A stretch of DNA of 64,000 bases. Origin: Bettongia penicillata ogilbyi (Eukaryota > Chordata > Mammalia > Diprotodontia > Potoroidae). Numbering within the stretch: position 1 is the first letter of the stretch; every line of letters starts with the position of its first letter. The stretch lies in contig JAJHZJ010000336.1 in the NCBI GenBank assembly GCA_023548195.1, positions 2,708,704 to 2,772,703 of the forward strand. The letters are read 5' to 3'. Of the stretch, positions 1 to 12,562 are shown piece by piece. The notes below the pieces were generated by a model that saw only the letters and a program-made list of their open reading frames with translations, made no database searches and had not been told where the DNA came from. The position numbers were made by a program, and so were the translations under genes.

Positions 1-174
1 CAAGAGACACCATAAAGTATTCTCCTTCTTCATCTACCTTGATGGATCAAAAAAGTGCTTTGAATGGATAAGGGGGAGTGGGAGTTCATTTTACCCAACC
101 AAGACCTATGATTTCTTTAGTGTAGGGAACTCTCATCATGAAAATATCCTCCATCAATGTTAAACAGCATCTCC

Positions 175-300
175 TTTGCAATTTAGAAGATTAAGGGGCA
201 AAGAGAGATTGGGTGACTTGTCCATGGTCACACAAGCAGGAGTGATTCCCTGACTCCAAAACCAGCCCTTTGTCCAGTCCACGATACTGTCTCTCCCTTG
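175..300 (-). repeat. MIR/THER1-type SINE fragment
   Basis: The stretch carries the degenerate antisense MIR signature: an agtgacttg/ggtcacacaag-like core followed by gactccaaa and a cagtccacgatactg-like end. Old and diverged. Confidence 0.6.
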
Positions 301-1449
301 TCAATCAAAAAGAGGTTAAAAACAACTTAAACTAGAGTGGAATTTTTAGGTAGAACCAAGGCCCTTTAAAGTCCCAAGGTCTTGGCAATTGAACTCTACT
401 CAACTTTTGTCAAATGGATATGTGATCATGTCCATCTGGAAGTTCCCACCAATGATGCAGGGAGTAACCTCATGCCTGCCCAACATGTACAGCTCCTGTC
501 CAGGTCCTTCAATGATTCTGCCACAGGGAGCCACCTAAACTTGGGAGAAAGTAGTAGATTTGGGAAATGAAACCTCTTTCCTTTATGAATGGTTTCTATT
601 GGTCTATAATTGAGAAATCATTCTTGAGAATTAAATCATTGGCTTCTTCCTTTGAAATATTCATAGAAGACAGTTCAAAGAAGGTCATCCTTGCTCTTTT
701 CTGACATCTTGAGGGTACCAGTGGAGTACTGCTTCTGTCCACTGTCATCCTTCACTCGTACCATAAGACAAAACTATTTTCTACTTTTGATTGACTCATT
801 ATTCCTTGACGACATCTTTTACGATTGTTCTTTGCTTAGGTTCCTAATCGGTTCTATGTTGTAGGCGCGCCCAGCCCTGAAACCTTCGGTGAGATATTAT
901 TCATTTATAATTTTCTGAAGGTTTCATGTTTGCCATCATATAACACCACCAGCAGAATGTTATAATCAAAGATAAAACCAGATTATTCAGACCCATACTT
1001 GAGAAGTGTGTCCTTTATGGATATATAGGGCCAGGTATTAAGTCTAAGAACAAGTAGCAAGTCAATGGATTATCTTTTGTTAACATTTCAAAGGAGGAAA
1101 TCAATTATTTAACCTATAATCCTTAAATATAGGCCACCAGCAACCACTAATAAAGGAAACAGGCTTAATTCTGCAAGTCAGGCTAAATTTCCCAAGTCTA
1201 TTACTTTCTAACACGGAGCTAGGATCAGACAACATTTTCAGTAGAACAAGTGTGACTAATGGATGCAGCAGGACAGACTGACATTAGGCTTTTAGAAGTA
1301 AAGTACAAATAGAAGTGGAGCTTGTGGATGTATTGATTTGTTCTTTGATCCTAAGGACATTAGCCACAGGATCAATACACATACATACACAGACTTAATG
1401 TGAAGCAGTCATTTCTGAGGCAAGGTTAAAAATGGCAAATTCAACAAAG
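301..1449. other. Single-copy-looking intron sequence
   Basis: I see no recognised repeat or coding potential. It includes an isolated ggcgcgcc octamer near 865, an unusual CpG-rich word in an AT-rich context but not part of a CpG island. Confidence 0.5.
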
Positions 1450-2240
1450 CGCAGAATCAGAGAATTGAATAATTTCAGAATTGTAAGGAGCCTCAGTGGT
1501 CATCAGTCCAGACAATTCCTATAAAAGAATCCCCTCTACCACAGACTTGACAAGTGGTCATCCAACCTACTCCTAAAGACCTCCACTGATGGGGAAACTA
1601 ACACCTTCAGAGCAGTCCATTTCACTCTGGGGTAACTCTAATAGTTAAAAAGTCTTTCTGAATATCAAACCTTAATTTACCTTTATGTAATTTCCTCCGA
1701 CTGCTGCTCCTGGGGCCAAAAAGAACAAATCTAACCCCTCTTTCACATGACATCACTCAACATAATTGAAGACAGCTATCATGTTCCTCCTGATATCTTT
1801 TCTTCTATAGGCCAACCATCCCCACGTCCTTTAACTAATCTTTTATGTCTTAGACTTAAACATCCAGTTTGGCCTCTCCTGGATAGCCTTCAAGTTACAA
1901 AGGTTATTTTAAAAAGGTAGTGCCCAGAACTAAACACAAAACTTCAGACCTAGACTGACCAGGGTAGAGCACAGAAGAAATAGCATCTTCAGATTCCTCA
2001 GAGATGTGCTTCTCTTAATGCAGGCCAAGATGCCAAATCTAAATGTTGCTTCATACTGATCTTGAAGGGCACTGAAACCACCAGATCTTTTACAGAAAAA
2101 CTGCTGTATTATCCAAGGCTCCGTCACTTTGAAGTTGGGAAACCAAGTGTCAGACTTTACACTGAGCTCTATTATATCTCATCTTCTCAGATTCTGCCCA
2201 ATCCCCTAACTGGTCAGGATCTAGAGGTCTCTTCCATTAT
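1450..2240 (-). repeat. CR1/L3-clade LINE 3' part
   Basis: The segment begins with a degenerate agaatca-gagaatt terminus, the reverse complement of the CR1-type 3' end. It runs through landmark words of this family: cctccactgatgggg, aatgtttc-like positions, gacagctatcatgttcc, gcccagaactaaacac, ttaatgcaggccaagat, and tgtcagactttaca. It is strongly diverged, so it is an ancient insertion. Its inner part (from about 2040) is shared with the block at 11955..13470. Confidence 0.6.
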
Positions 2241-3110
2241 CCCAGAGTTATAACCACTATCCCCTAGTGTACATATATTTCTCCACACCTCCAAAAATAG
2301 GAAAACAAACACACTGGAGAAGTCCTTTTTAGGATGATGATTTCAAAGAAACACAGTCACGAAAGAGACCAAATTTTTAAAAAATATGACAAATATGAGC
2401 CAAAAATGAAACTTGTTCCAGTAAGACTCATGAGCCTAGAAGACTTGGCCAATAGTGAAACACAGTATTTTCCATTCAAGCTGAGCTGAAGGAAATCATT
2501 CTGTCCCAAGCAAAGCAGGCTTTGCCTTGGGTCACTGGTGAGTCTTATCTTCCCTTTCTATAGTGTCTCAGAAGTAAAGAAAAAAAGGGATTTCCTGCCA
2601 CAGAGATCCCACTGATGGCAGGGATCCACTGATGGCAACTGGACAAGGAAATAAAAAGCTGGATGGGAAAAAAAACATTTTAGGAGTTTGGGGAACTGCT
2701 ATACATTGTTTCCATAGTTAAGTTTAACACTTTATAAGAATAGGACTGCCAGGGTCCAGATATACAGCTTCTTACTTTCCTGCAAGAAAGTCAGGTTCAG
2801 CATTAACTTCAAAGAGTTTCTGCATCTCTATCTTCATTCAAAGAAGGATCAATCCAAGGGCCAGAATTTCCTCCCCTTTCCTGGATGCTGAAGGTGTGTG
2901 AGAAAGGGCAGGACTGGCAGATCCTCTTCAACCAGAATTTATTTGTTATGTGTTTTTTTTCTGTGCGCCAGGTACTTGGTTAGACACTGGTATTACATAA
3001 ACAAAACAAATTGGTCCCTGCCCTCCAGGAGTTCACATTCCACTATGGGAAACAATGTGTATTGGATAAAAAAATCCAGGATATATGCATATAAATACAA
3101 AGTACTACCA
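2040..3110 (+). repeat. Paralogous block A1 (partner 11955..13470)
   Basis: Same-orientation similarity links this segment to one about 10 kb to the right. It covers the inner CR1/L3 piece, then non-repeat sequence (cctttttagg-tgatgatttcaaag at 2323..2348 against 12227..12250), atgagccaaaaatgaaactt, tgtctcagaag, tgccagggtccag and agcattaacttcaaa, and ends in an L2 3' end. It lacks two insertions present in the partner. The colinear shared non-repeat DNA indicates a segmental duplication. Confidence 0.7.
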
Positions 3111-4780
3111 GGGAGGTGAAAGAGGACTCAAACAACTAAGGGGGATCAGGAGAGTCCTAGCGTGAGCCATGGCATTTGAGCTGAGGTTTTAGAAAAGCTA
3201 GGAATTCAAAGGGGTCCAGATGAAAAATGAGCATATTTCAGGTGTAAGGAACAGAGATAGGGAAACAGAATGACATATGGGAATAGCAGGTAGGTTGGTT
3301 AAACTGTACCACAGATTGTGCAAAAAGGGAGGGATGGCAGACACTAGGCCCAAAAGTAGGTTAAAGCCAGATTGAGAAGGGGTTTAAATGCCAAACAGAG
3401 ACGTTTGTAGGGAGCTACTGGAGCTTTCTAAGCACTGACTGACATGGCCACCCTTGTGCAGCTAGGTGGTACCATGGATAGAGCACTGGGCCTGAAGTCA
3501 GGAAGATCAGAGGTCAAAGTAGACCTCAGACACTTCCTAGCTTGTGACCTTGGGCAAACCACGTAACACCTCTCTGCCTCCATTTCCTTAACTGTAAAAT
3601 AGGGATAACAAGGTTAAATAAATATAAAATAGGTGCCATCCAAGGTTGTTGTGAGGATCAAATGAGGCAGCATTTGTAAACTTCTTAGCACAGAGACTGG
3701 CACATGGCAAGTTTTTGTCAGCATGTTAGTAAATGCTGGTTATGGTTTTTATCAAATCAATCTTATCAGGCTGATATATAGAGGGGAGAGAGTGGAGGCA
3801 GGGAGGCCAATGAAGAGGTTATAGACATAGTCTAGATGATCAGTGAGGAGGGCATGAACCTGAGTGGTAACTGCCTGAATAGAGAGAAGGAGACAGAGGG
3901 GGAACTGCTGGGAAAATAGAGCAGACGAGGCTTGGCCACCCGCTGGTGAGAGGGAAGAGTTGAAGGTATTGCAGAGGTTTTGCAAAGCTGGTAACTAGAA
4001 TGATAGTGCCCTGAGCAAAGAAGAGAAAGTTAGGAAGAGTGGTACTGAAGGGGTGGGGGGAGAGAAGATAATGAGTTCTGTCTTGGACATGTTGAGTTTG
4101 AGATGCTTATGAGACATCCACTTGGAAATGTTCAATGAACAGTTGCTGACATGAGACTAGGGTTCAGAAGACAGACTATGGCTAGATAAATGGATCTGGG
4201 AACCATCTGCACAGAGATCATAATTAAACTAAGAAGAACTGATGAGATCAGTGGAAGAGAAGGTGAAGAGAGAGAAAGAAAAGAAAGCTATAGGGTATAT
4301 TTGCTTAAAAGGGGACAGGGCATAAACAATGGTCCTGCGAAGGAGTCTGAGAAGGAATGACCAGACAAACAGGAAAACTAGTAGAGGATAGCCAAAACCC
4401 AGCAAGCAAAGAATATCCAGGAGGAAGGGTGGTCAACAGAGTCAAATACAGGAAAGTCAAGGCAGGTGAAGATGGAGAAAATGCCATCCTCTCTGGGAGG
4501 TAAAACATAGAGCTGTTTTAGTTGAGTGATGAGGTCAAAAGCTAGACTGCAAAGGGATAAGAAGTAAATGAAAAGGGAAGGAGTGGAGACAAAGGAGGTG
4601 GACAACATTTTCTTACTTTGGAAAAGAAGATGGGATTGAGGATGACAGCTAGAGGTTTGGGAGGGTCAAGTAGGGTTTAGGAAAGGCTGAAGATTAGAGA
4701 TACAGAAAGGAAAGATCAGAGGAAAGGGCAAATGAGGTCAAGGGCACAAGCAGAGGGCCTTGGGGAGAGGATAACAACCT
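2935..4780 (-). repeat. L2 LINE, antisense, split by a SINE
   Basis: From 2935 the text matches the reverse complement of an L2 3' end (mutated catttattaag and ggtccctgccctccaggagtt) and continues leftwards into the gene body: ttaaatgccaaacagag, gacatgg, ttgagatgcttatgagacatcc, tccaggaggaagggtggtcaacag. It is long for this locus (about 1.6 kb without the SINE), diverged and full of stops. Confidence 0.7.
3455..3715 (+). repeat. MIR/THER1-type SINE inside the L2
   Basis: A tRNA-like head (gcagctaggtggtaccatgg, agcactgggcctgaagtcag) is followed by the core (cctcagacact, tgtgaccttgggcaa, ctgtaaaatagggat) and a tail with gttgttgtgaggatcaaatg. It interrupts the antisense L2, so it is younger than that L2. 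Confidence 0.8.
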
Positions 4781-4789
4781 CTTCATCAG

Positions 4790-5290
4790 AGACTGGCCAT
4801 GTCACTCCCTACTCCATTAGTGCTTAGAGTTCCCTCTCAGCATCAAATAGATGATCCTCTCTTTAGCTTTTATAGCCCCACATCACCTTGGCAGTGTTCT
4901 TCAATCCATACAAACCTTTCGTCATCAATTATATGTCACTGTGTCTCCTCTTTCCCTGCCCTTGCACTGGCCATGCCTCATGCCTGGGATGCCCTCCTTT
5001 CTCACTTCCCCCTCATAGAATCTTTCCCTGGGACTGTTGCTTAAGCATCATCTCCTAAGTGGAACTTGTCCTGGTTCCCTCTCAAACCACCTTGTACTTA
5101 ACTTCTCTGTATTCATTTGTACTGATTTTCTTTACACATATTCTGTATTATATATGTCTTCATTGCTCCTCAGTTAGAATGTAAGCTGGGGGGGTGGGGA
5201 TTTAACTTATTGTATTCATCTCCCTGGTGTCAAGCACAGGGCCTGGTACACAGTAGGCACTTAATAGAAGCTTGCTGAGAGTGCTGATTG
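4790..5290 (+). repeat. L2 LINE 3' end
   Basis: Landmarks of the L2 end are present: catgcctgggatgccctcc, then agttagaatgtaagct, and the terminal ggcctggtacacagtaggca followed by cttaatagaagcttgctga. Confidence 0.7.
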
Positions 5291-6040
5291 TAGTAAAGGA
5301 GCTAATGTCAAGAGATGTGGAGATGTAGATCAGGACGGGAGAGGAGGGGGACTCTTTTCTCAGTCAGGTAATTGAAACTGTAAGTCTGGAGTGGCCTCAG
5401 TTGGTGTAGCATTGTATGGCATTTTTCCTCTTTACCACAATCGCTCACATGTGCAGGAGGGATCTGAGCAGAGGGAAATCCAGGTTTTAGTAAGAGCTCC
5501 AAGCAGAGTTTTAATATAGTAGTTCATTGACCTCATTCACTCGCTCAACTCCCTACTGCTGAGAGATTTTAAGCCAGAGTCTACTTATTTGGAAATAGCT
5601 CATATTTTGAAAAAACAAACCCACCAAACAAGAAACATTCACCAATGAGAGAATGTGATTATGCAAGAATCAGTTGTACCCATGACAATAAAGCTAAGTA
5701 TTAAGCCCACCGTTCTAATAAGAGCATGATGGTCTGGATTTCCCAGCAAAGTGGGAACTCAGCACCATCAGGAAGGAGGTGTTTTAGGCAGGCACCCTGG
5801 TTTCTCAGACACACAGTTGTCACCTGACCCTGACCATATCACCAGCTCTACCTCTACCTAGGAGCATGGCAACCTCATCAGATTTCCCACCAATGTCAAG
5901 ACTAGCACACAGAATAGATTGTATCAGATTAATTTGAAGCAAGAGCTTAGACAGGCTATAATAACAAAACCAAGACAGTCAGCAACCTGGAAAGATGTGG
6001 GAGGAATCATAATCGATGTTTAAAGAGAGCAAAGGTCATT
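5291..6040. other. Single-copy-looking sequence next to the exon
   Basis: No repeat family was recognised between the L2 end and the splice donor. Conserved splicing enhancers could be present but cannot be judged without an alignment. Confidence 0.45.
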
Positions 6041-6292
<252 letters not shown>

Positions 6293-6499
6293 TTACCAAT
6301 ATGAGCATCTGAATCGTAAAATGGATATAGATGGACAGAAAAAAAGTCAAGATGGCCAAGCATTCTGAGCTTTCCAAAAGTGAGGCCCACTAAGCCAAAA
6401 CAGCTGTCACTTCTTCATCAATTCAGTTAGTGCTTCATAGATTTCTCCTTTTTAACGGATCTGGTCTTCAGCAGTTATCAATTCCTTCTATAGAAAGAT

Positions 6500-7035
6500 C
6501 TCTAGCATCTGTCCCCTCCTGACATGACCATCGCTAAGATTCTCACTACCTCACATTCAGACTACTCTAACAGTTTCTTAACTAATCTCTCTGCCCCCAG
6601 TCTCATTTCCTCTAATCCGCTCACAGAGGCTGCCAGACTCATCTTCCTTCTTTCATCATATGCCTACTTTGATACTTCTGTCCATACTATTTCCTCACAT
6701 AAGCTGCTCTTCCCTTTCCTACCCAGATTCCATCCATCCTTCACCTTTAAGGTCAGGTTACGCCTCCTCCGGAAAGTCTTGTAAGATTATTCCAGCCAGA
6801 AGTGCTTTCACTCTCCTTTGAGGCTTTATAGCTTTTATTGTCTATACTCTTCAGCTAGAGGTATATAAACTGAACTTATCATAGCTTATACCCTAGCTTT
6901 ATATGCTTATATCTTATTTGCTCACCTTAAACTGTAAACTCCCCAAAGGGAAGTCACTCATTTGTCCCTATAACCTTCTCCATCACCACCATCTCCAATA
7001 TCTGGGAAAGGGCTTCAATTACTCCATAAGTACTT
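6500..7035 (+). repeat. L2 LINE 3' part
   Basis: The CT-rich text encodes degenerate L2 ORF2 end words (a frame with LISSNPLTEAARL) and then the 3' region around cttaaactgtaaactccc. Old copy. Confidence 0.55.
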
Positions 7036-7200
7036 CTAAGTGACAGTGTTGCATAATGGTCAGAGGGCTGGATTTGATATTGGGAAGATCTCAGTTAATA
7101 TCCCATCTCAGACACTTACTAGCTATATGATCCTAGACAAGTTGGCCTCTTTCATCCTCAGGTGCTCATCTGTAAAATGAGATGAGTTGGCACTAACAGA
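7036..7200 (+). repeat. MIR/THER1-type SINE
   Basis: Core words ctcagacacttactagct, tatgatcctagacaa and catctgtaaaatgag identify it; the head is degenerate. Confidence 0.7.
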
Positions 7201-7784
7201 GTTAATGGTGCCCCTCAGCTTGAAACCTACTCCTATATGTCTCTGGACCTATAACAAACAGAAATTCTCTCAGGCACCACCACAGAATCTACCTGATGCC
7301 AGGTACATATTGAGCATCTAAAACTAATATTTCCTCACTTCTTTGTTGAAACTCAGTATATGAAGGTAGCATTTAGTCTTGAAATGATCAGAACTTTATG
7401 TATATGATCATTTAAATTGTTATATTTCCAGTCCTAAATAGAAGGCCATCTATCCTTTACGTTTAGATCTGTTATTGCTCAATCATCATTACAGCACAGA
7501 TCTATCAAAAACCTATGTTGGCTATTTCCATCTCTCTCGAAGAAAACTTGCTCAATTATATGACCAAATGGCCAGGCTATTTCTTCTTTAAATAAAGTGT
7601 GACAGGGGTCATTCCAAAGAACATATGCAGGGAGAATCCCATGCTCTATCCTTTGCTAAAGGACAAGTGAAACCCATCAATTCCTGATTGGCCCTTCAAC
7701 ATGCCCTTGACTGGTGGTGGGGATGGGAGGTTGTCAAAGAAGACTAAGTCTCAACCAAGAGAAGATACTCATCAGTAGGATATA
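7201..7784. other. Unclassified intron sequence
   Basis: No recognised element or coding potential. Confidence 0.4.
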
Positions 7785-8190
7785 ATAACTGAAAATGCTC
7801 TTCCAGGACACATCCAGGCCTGTTACCCTGTGTGTTTTCTGAAAGGTTTCTCTCGTTTCTCTTCCCCCTTCCACAAAGGCCATGGTGGCCCTCAGTGAAC
7901 ACATGGCAATGGTGATGAACCAGGGCTTGCCAAGGCAAACATGAAATAGACCCTTCATTCTCTGCCTGTTGTCTGTTTTGTATTGCTTCCTCTGAGAACA
8001 GTTCATGAAACAGTTATCCCCTGGGACAGACATTTCCAGCCTCAGCGGCTACTTTGTGGATTGGAGAGTCCCAGAGTTGCTAAGTCAGAGCTGCTTGCCC
8101 AGCTGGCGATGGCTCCTGCAATTAGATACCCTTCTCATAGAAAATGACCACTGCCAGGAGCATGCAAAGACAGAAAGGACTAAGAAAATC
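7785..8190 (+). repeat. Paralogous block B1 (partner 10365..10720)
   Basis: Shares a colinear series of words with 10365..10720. Examples are gccatggtggccctc at 7879 against gccatgggggccccc at 10466, acatggcaatgg against acatggtaatgg, and gacagacatttccagcctca against gacagatatctccagcctca. I cannot assign either copy to a known repeat family. Confidence 0.6.
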
Positions 8191-10364
8191 CAAGCTAATG
8201 CTGCCTGACCTGAAAATCACTATTTTGTGAGCTGATCAGTACATTTTTGGGGTAAATACAAAGATCTTTTCAGCAGTACCACAAGCTTCCAAGACTTTAC
8301 CTCTCAGCAGAGTACACTAAAGGCAATGGGTTACTGTTTCATGTTGGAAGTATTTATTAATGCACATTTATGAGTCTTTTGGATTTTAAGCATGTCCTCT
8401 ATGGTGAAGGAAATAAATGTCCCATGCCTGACATCAACCGCTTTGAACAATGACCCCTTTCTGAGAGGATTACAGAGTGGGAGATGGTAGGCACAGGGCT
8501 GAAATCTAACAGCATTAACATGGCATGAGCCATGGCTAAGTTTTGTTTTAGAGATTTCCCTTCTCCTCATCCAAGGACTTATCAGAGGTGGTGGCATCAT
8601 GAGCCAGAGAGAAACAAGAAATGGGTTCTCCACATCCCCATGTTCGTAGTTAGGATCTTTCTAGGATGAATTCAGGTCTGTAGGAGTTAGAGCAGGAGTC
8701 CCTTATTCAAGGAAGCCCCATGGGCCACGGGTAACAAAAGTTCATTAAAACTCTAGGGTCAGTGAGTTCGCCCTGTGACCTCCAGCTGAGCTCACACTAC
8801 AAGGCCAGGTCTGCTCAGGCTCCCAGCACTAACTATCCCCTCAAAATTGGCTTTGGGTCTGGAGGGAGTATTTTCTGTCCTCCCAGCACTGGCTTCTAAA
8901 GGGGCCTGAGGAGCCCAAGGGCTCAGTTTCTTTGACTTCATCCCCTTTCTAGTCAATCATGTCCACAAGCACAGAAGTTCAGACTGTTAGACAAACTGGC
9001 ATCCTAACAATTTCCAACTCAGACCTACTCATCTTCAAAGAATGAAAGTATTTTGAGCAAATTAGACTAGGGAGGAAACTTATCAAGGACTGACAGAAAC
9101 ACTACATCAGGTCAAGCCTAGTCAGTCCGGTAAGGTTTTTCACATCTGCTTTCCCAGGGACCCACCAGAAGCAGTTCAAAATTCTTGGTGAATTCTGTCT
9201 GTCGAAAGTAACATTCTTTCGCTATTCCCAGCTTGTGATCATTTAAAAGGAATTTTCCAAAGCAAGGTCTAATATTAGACTCAAAATGAAGTTTCCATTC
9301 CTCTGAGGTGCTATTCTCACCAAAGTAACTACTGCATAATCTGATTGTCTTGGAGCAATTCGTTTAAATGCAGATGGACATATTTTAAATACCAACCCCA
9401 CAACACCAAGGGATCTGAAAGACCAGACTCAAGAAGAAATTGTTCAGAGGAGTTGTGCTTTTTAAGTAGTGAAATTACCGAAGGGATTAAAGCAATGACA
9501 AATCAAATTCTATTTCTTCTCCTGTCTCACCTATCTATCATCCATTCCCAACTGTATGAAGTGCTTCCCTGACTTCTCTCCTTGGCCATAATCTTTCTTT
9601 TGCTTCGAGACCACTGGTGAGAAATACTTAGTATCTTCTCAACCTTTCCTCTTCCTTGCACTAAAAATGGGCCCAGGAAATGAGGTCTTCTTCCCTGCAT
9701 TAATAATTTCTGAGAATGACAATACAATTCATTTTAACTGTGTCATCGTCTGCTGCCGAGACCAAAATGTTCTGGCCAAATCAAGGTATTCATCAAAAGG
9801 AAAATGTCAAGGTGAATTCAAGAGTGAAGATTACTACGGATAAACCAGAAACATTTTCAGGTTCAGAAAATAGAGGAAGTGAGTTCCACCGGGACCTTTC
9901 TGGATTCCAATCCTATAAATAATGAGTTAAGGATTTAAAGGTAGAAGAAGGGGCTTTGGGGAAACTAACCAGGAAACTGATATATTGTGGATTCTAAGAA
10001 AAGGACAGAGAACAATCAGTAAAAGTAATTATCTGACATTTAAGATAGGTAGAGCAATCAGATTATATGACCTGAAGAAAATAGATGTCTGTGAAATACA
10101 GATGTGCATGAAGCACATGTAGCATAAATTCCTCTCCTCAATGAGCAGGTGATAGAGGTAGTCTTACCAAGCTAAGAGAGATAAGAATCTAGCCGTGAAA
10201 CCCTACAGTGGTTTGGGGTTCTTCTGAAATTTCTCCCACCCAACTGATTCCCAATTTCCCCTTTCCATTGTCATTTTTAGGTGAGAGGTTCTAAAGTGGG
10301 GCCATTTCTTGCAATACCAGAAAGGAGAGAATTTAGAGATCATCTTGTCCAACTTACTCATTTT
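8191..10364. other. Single-copy-looking intron sequence (2.2 kb)
   Basis: One of the longest stretches without a recognised repeat. It holds short open frames only, none with a recognisable domain or splice context. Confidence 0.45.
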
Positions 10365-10720
10365 CCACTAGAGGACACTTTTAGAGATACATCCAAGCCC
10401 TTCCTTGTACTTCCAGCAAAGAATGGGAGGGCTTTCTTTCCTTTTCCTTCCCCCCTCTCCCAGTGGCCATGGGGGCCCCCAACAAATACATGGTAATGGC
10501 AGTTTACAGGTACCAGCCTAGGAAGGCCCAAGATGGGACCAAAGGCTACCTCTGTTTTCTGTTTCTTTCCTTTATCCTGAAGACAGATATCTCCAGCCTC
10601 AACAACTACTCCCTGAGCTAGAAAGTCCCTGAGGCAAAGCTGATGGCCCCAGGGGAGATGCTTCCTTTAACATTGCTCTTCTCCAAGGAGATGCCCACAG
10701 AGACCATGGAGCCATCATCT
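10365..10720 (+). repeat. Paralogous block B2 (partner 7785..8190)
   Basis: Second copy of block B, 2.6 kb from the first and in the same orientation. It lacks or has diverged over part of the middle relative to B1. A small L3-like fragment (agagatcatcttgtccaact) lies just before it. Confidence 0.6.
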
Positions 10721-10724
10721 TATT

Positions 10725-10860
10725 CTGCTCCCTGATCTTGGCAATGAGGAAATTAAGCAATGAGATCCATCAGTGATTTGCTCATGTTCACATAAGTAGA
10801 AAATGACTGAAGCGAACAATCAGCTCAGATCTTCTCACTCCCAAGCCACTGCTCTTTTGA
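10725..10860 (-). repeat. MIR-type SINE fragment
   Basis: Antisense MIR words atgaggaaattaagcaa, tgatttgctcatgttcacat and ccactgctctttt. Very diverged. Confidence 0.55.
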
Positions 10861-11078
10861 CTTGACCATGCCCCAAAGTGTTAACTTACCATCCCCATCA
10901 GTGGAGATCATTACTCTCAAACCTCAGCGTACATGGATTATGTTATATATTAAGAGTCATTTGTCTATGTGTCTTCATAGACTGAGTCACTATGGCCCTG
11001 ACCAGGGACATTTTGCAAAGTACAATCCCCAGAATTTTGTTTCAGCAAGAAGGATGAAGGACAAAGTCAACAGTGGAA

Positions 11079-11260
11079 GAATCCCAGAATCTCAGATTTT
11101 GAAGAGACCTCTCAGGCTACCCACCATCTTGTCTAAGCCTGATCTGAACAGGATTACTCTGGAAAACATACTCAACACCTGGTCATCTAGCCTTTTCTTG
11201 GAGACTTCTGAAGGAAGAAAGAACCTAGTGAATGAGGGGGAAGAACCAGGACCTTCTCCC
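11079..11260 (-). repeat. CR1/L3-clade LINE 3' end fragment
   Basis: The start agaatcccagaatctcag followed by gagacctctcaggct and ggtcatctagccttttcttg matches the reversed CR1/L3 3' end. A 162-codon open frame from 10862 runs through it and is not a gene. Confidence 0.6.
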
Positions 11261-11656
11261 CTTCCTAAAGATAGAAGTGTCTACCCACCTGAGCAGAGAG
11301 TACATTCCCCTGCTCACCCTCCTGAGAGAGATGGCAGAAGGGCAGGGTGACCAGAAAGCAGCAGCTTTGTGGAATGGTACCATAGGAAGCGCAGAGGACC
11401 CCCAGAGCTGCACCCAGGCTCCTGAACACCTACCATGGGTGGCTGCTCTGGCTCTCCCTTCAAAGGTGAGTTGGGAAGAATGGAGGGTTATCAGAAGGTT
11501 AATCTTGCTCTGCTGAAAATCAAGGACAGAGAAGACTTGGATTCAGGACAGTCTTCTTGGGAATAGTTTAAGAGTATTTGTTCTTATGTTCCTCTCCTAT
11601 TATTTGTTTTACGTTTCTATTCTAATTAAATTATTCCTTTGTTGTATTACAACCAG

Positions 11657-11689
11657 ATATGTGTGTGTGTGCACGCACGCACGTGCGTA
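11657..11689. repeat. Alternating purine-pyrimidine tract
   Basis: A 33-bp unbroken alternation of purine and pyrimidine: AT steps, then GT steps, then a mixed GC/AC/GT part (gcacgcacgcacgtgcgt at 11671..11688). The GC-containing part keeps several CpGs that plain GT repeats lack. Confidence 0.9.
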
Positions 11690-11954
11690 ACTGACTGAAA
11701 CAGGTGAAATTCAGAGAGAAAAGCAGAGTTGGGAGACACACAGCTGTCTGGTGGTGAGGCTTCAGTGGCTTAAGGGACTTGTTGCTCCCTCTGCAGCCAC
11801 TGCAAATGCAGGGTAACACTTTCACTCTGGACAAGAACTTTTCTAAACTGGAGAACCCAGAATTGATCTCAGTCCACTTGCTCACACCTGGTCTCACTAG
11901 GACAGAGCACAGAGCAAATACCTTCTCCTGTTCCTCAGAGCTGGGCCTCTCCTC

Positions 11955-12190
11955 ACACAGTCCAAGATCACAATAGTTCTGTTGGCTAGTATCTCACTGT
12001 TGCTTCATGATGACCTTGCAGGCCACTTAAACCTCCAGACCTCTTCTGACAAAGTGCTGCATTACCCAGGGTTCCCTTACATTGTGTTTGTGAAGTCAGT
12101 TTCCTGAAGCCAAATGTCAGACTTTACATTTATCCCTATTAAATCTCATCTTAACAGATTCTGCCCAATTTCCTAGCCAGTAAAGATCTA
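11955..12190 (-). repeat. CR1/L3-clade LINE fragment (part of A2)
   Basis: Contains agtccaagatcacaatag, tatctcactgttgcttcat, tgtcagactttacatttatc and taaatctcatctt, all words of the antisense CR1/L3 3' part, better preserved than in A1. Confidence 0.65.
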
Positions 12191-12335
12191 CAAGTTTAAA
12201 AAAAAAATCAAGTACACTGTAGAGGTCCTTTTTAGGTTGATGATTTCAAAGAAGCACAGTCAGGAAAGAGATAAATTTTTTTAAAAGATAAATAAATATG
12301 AGCCAAAAATGAAACTTGTACCAATAAGAATCATT

Positions 12336-12562
12336 AAAGCCTGCTAGTGGTGCAGTAAATAGAGGGCTGGGCCTGAAGTCAGGAAGACTTGAGTTCAAGT
12401 CACTTAACCTCTATTTGTCTCAGTTTCCTCAACTGTATAATGGAAATAATAATAGACCTACCTTGTAGGGTTGCTGTGAGGATAAAATGAGATAATATTT
12501 GTAAAAAGAGCTAGCCTGGCCTGTAGCAGACACTGCTATATTATTTCCTTCCCTCCCCTTCT
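12336..12562 (+). repeat. MIR/THER1-type SINE within A2
   Basis: Head gctagtggtgcag and ggctgggcctgaagtcagga, core cctcagtttcctcaactg, tail gttgctgtgaggataaaatg. It is flanked by imperfect copies of cattaga/cattaaa, and the matching point in A1 (around 2430) has no SINE, which serves as an empty site. Confidence 0.8.

Noticed and set aside
855..890. CpG-rich word ggcgcgcc as a promoter or CpG island
   Set aside because: An isolated octamer in AT-rich sequence. No CpG cluster surrounds it.
10862..11350. 162-codon open frame on plus
   Set aside because: It runs through a CR1/L3 fragment and a MIR edge, lacks any known domain and has no supporting splice or promoter context.
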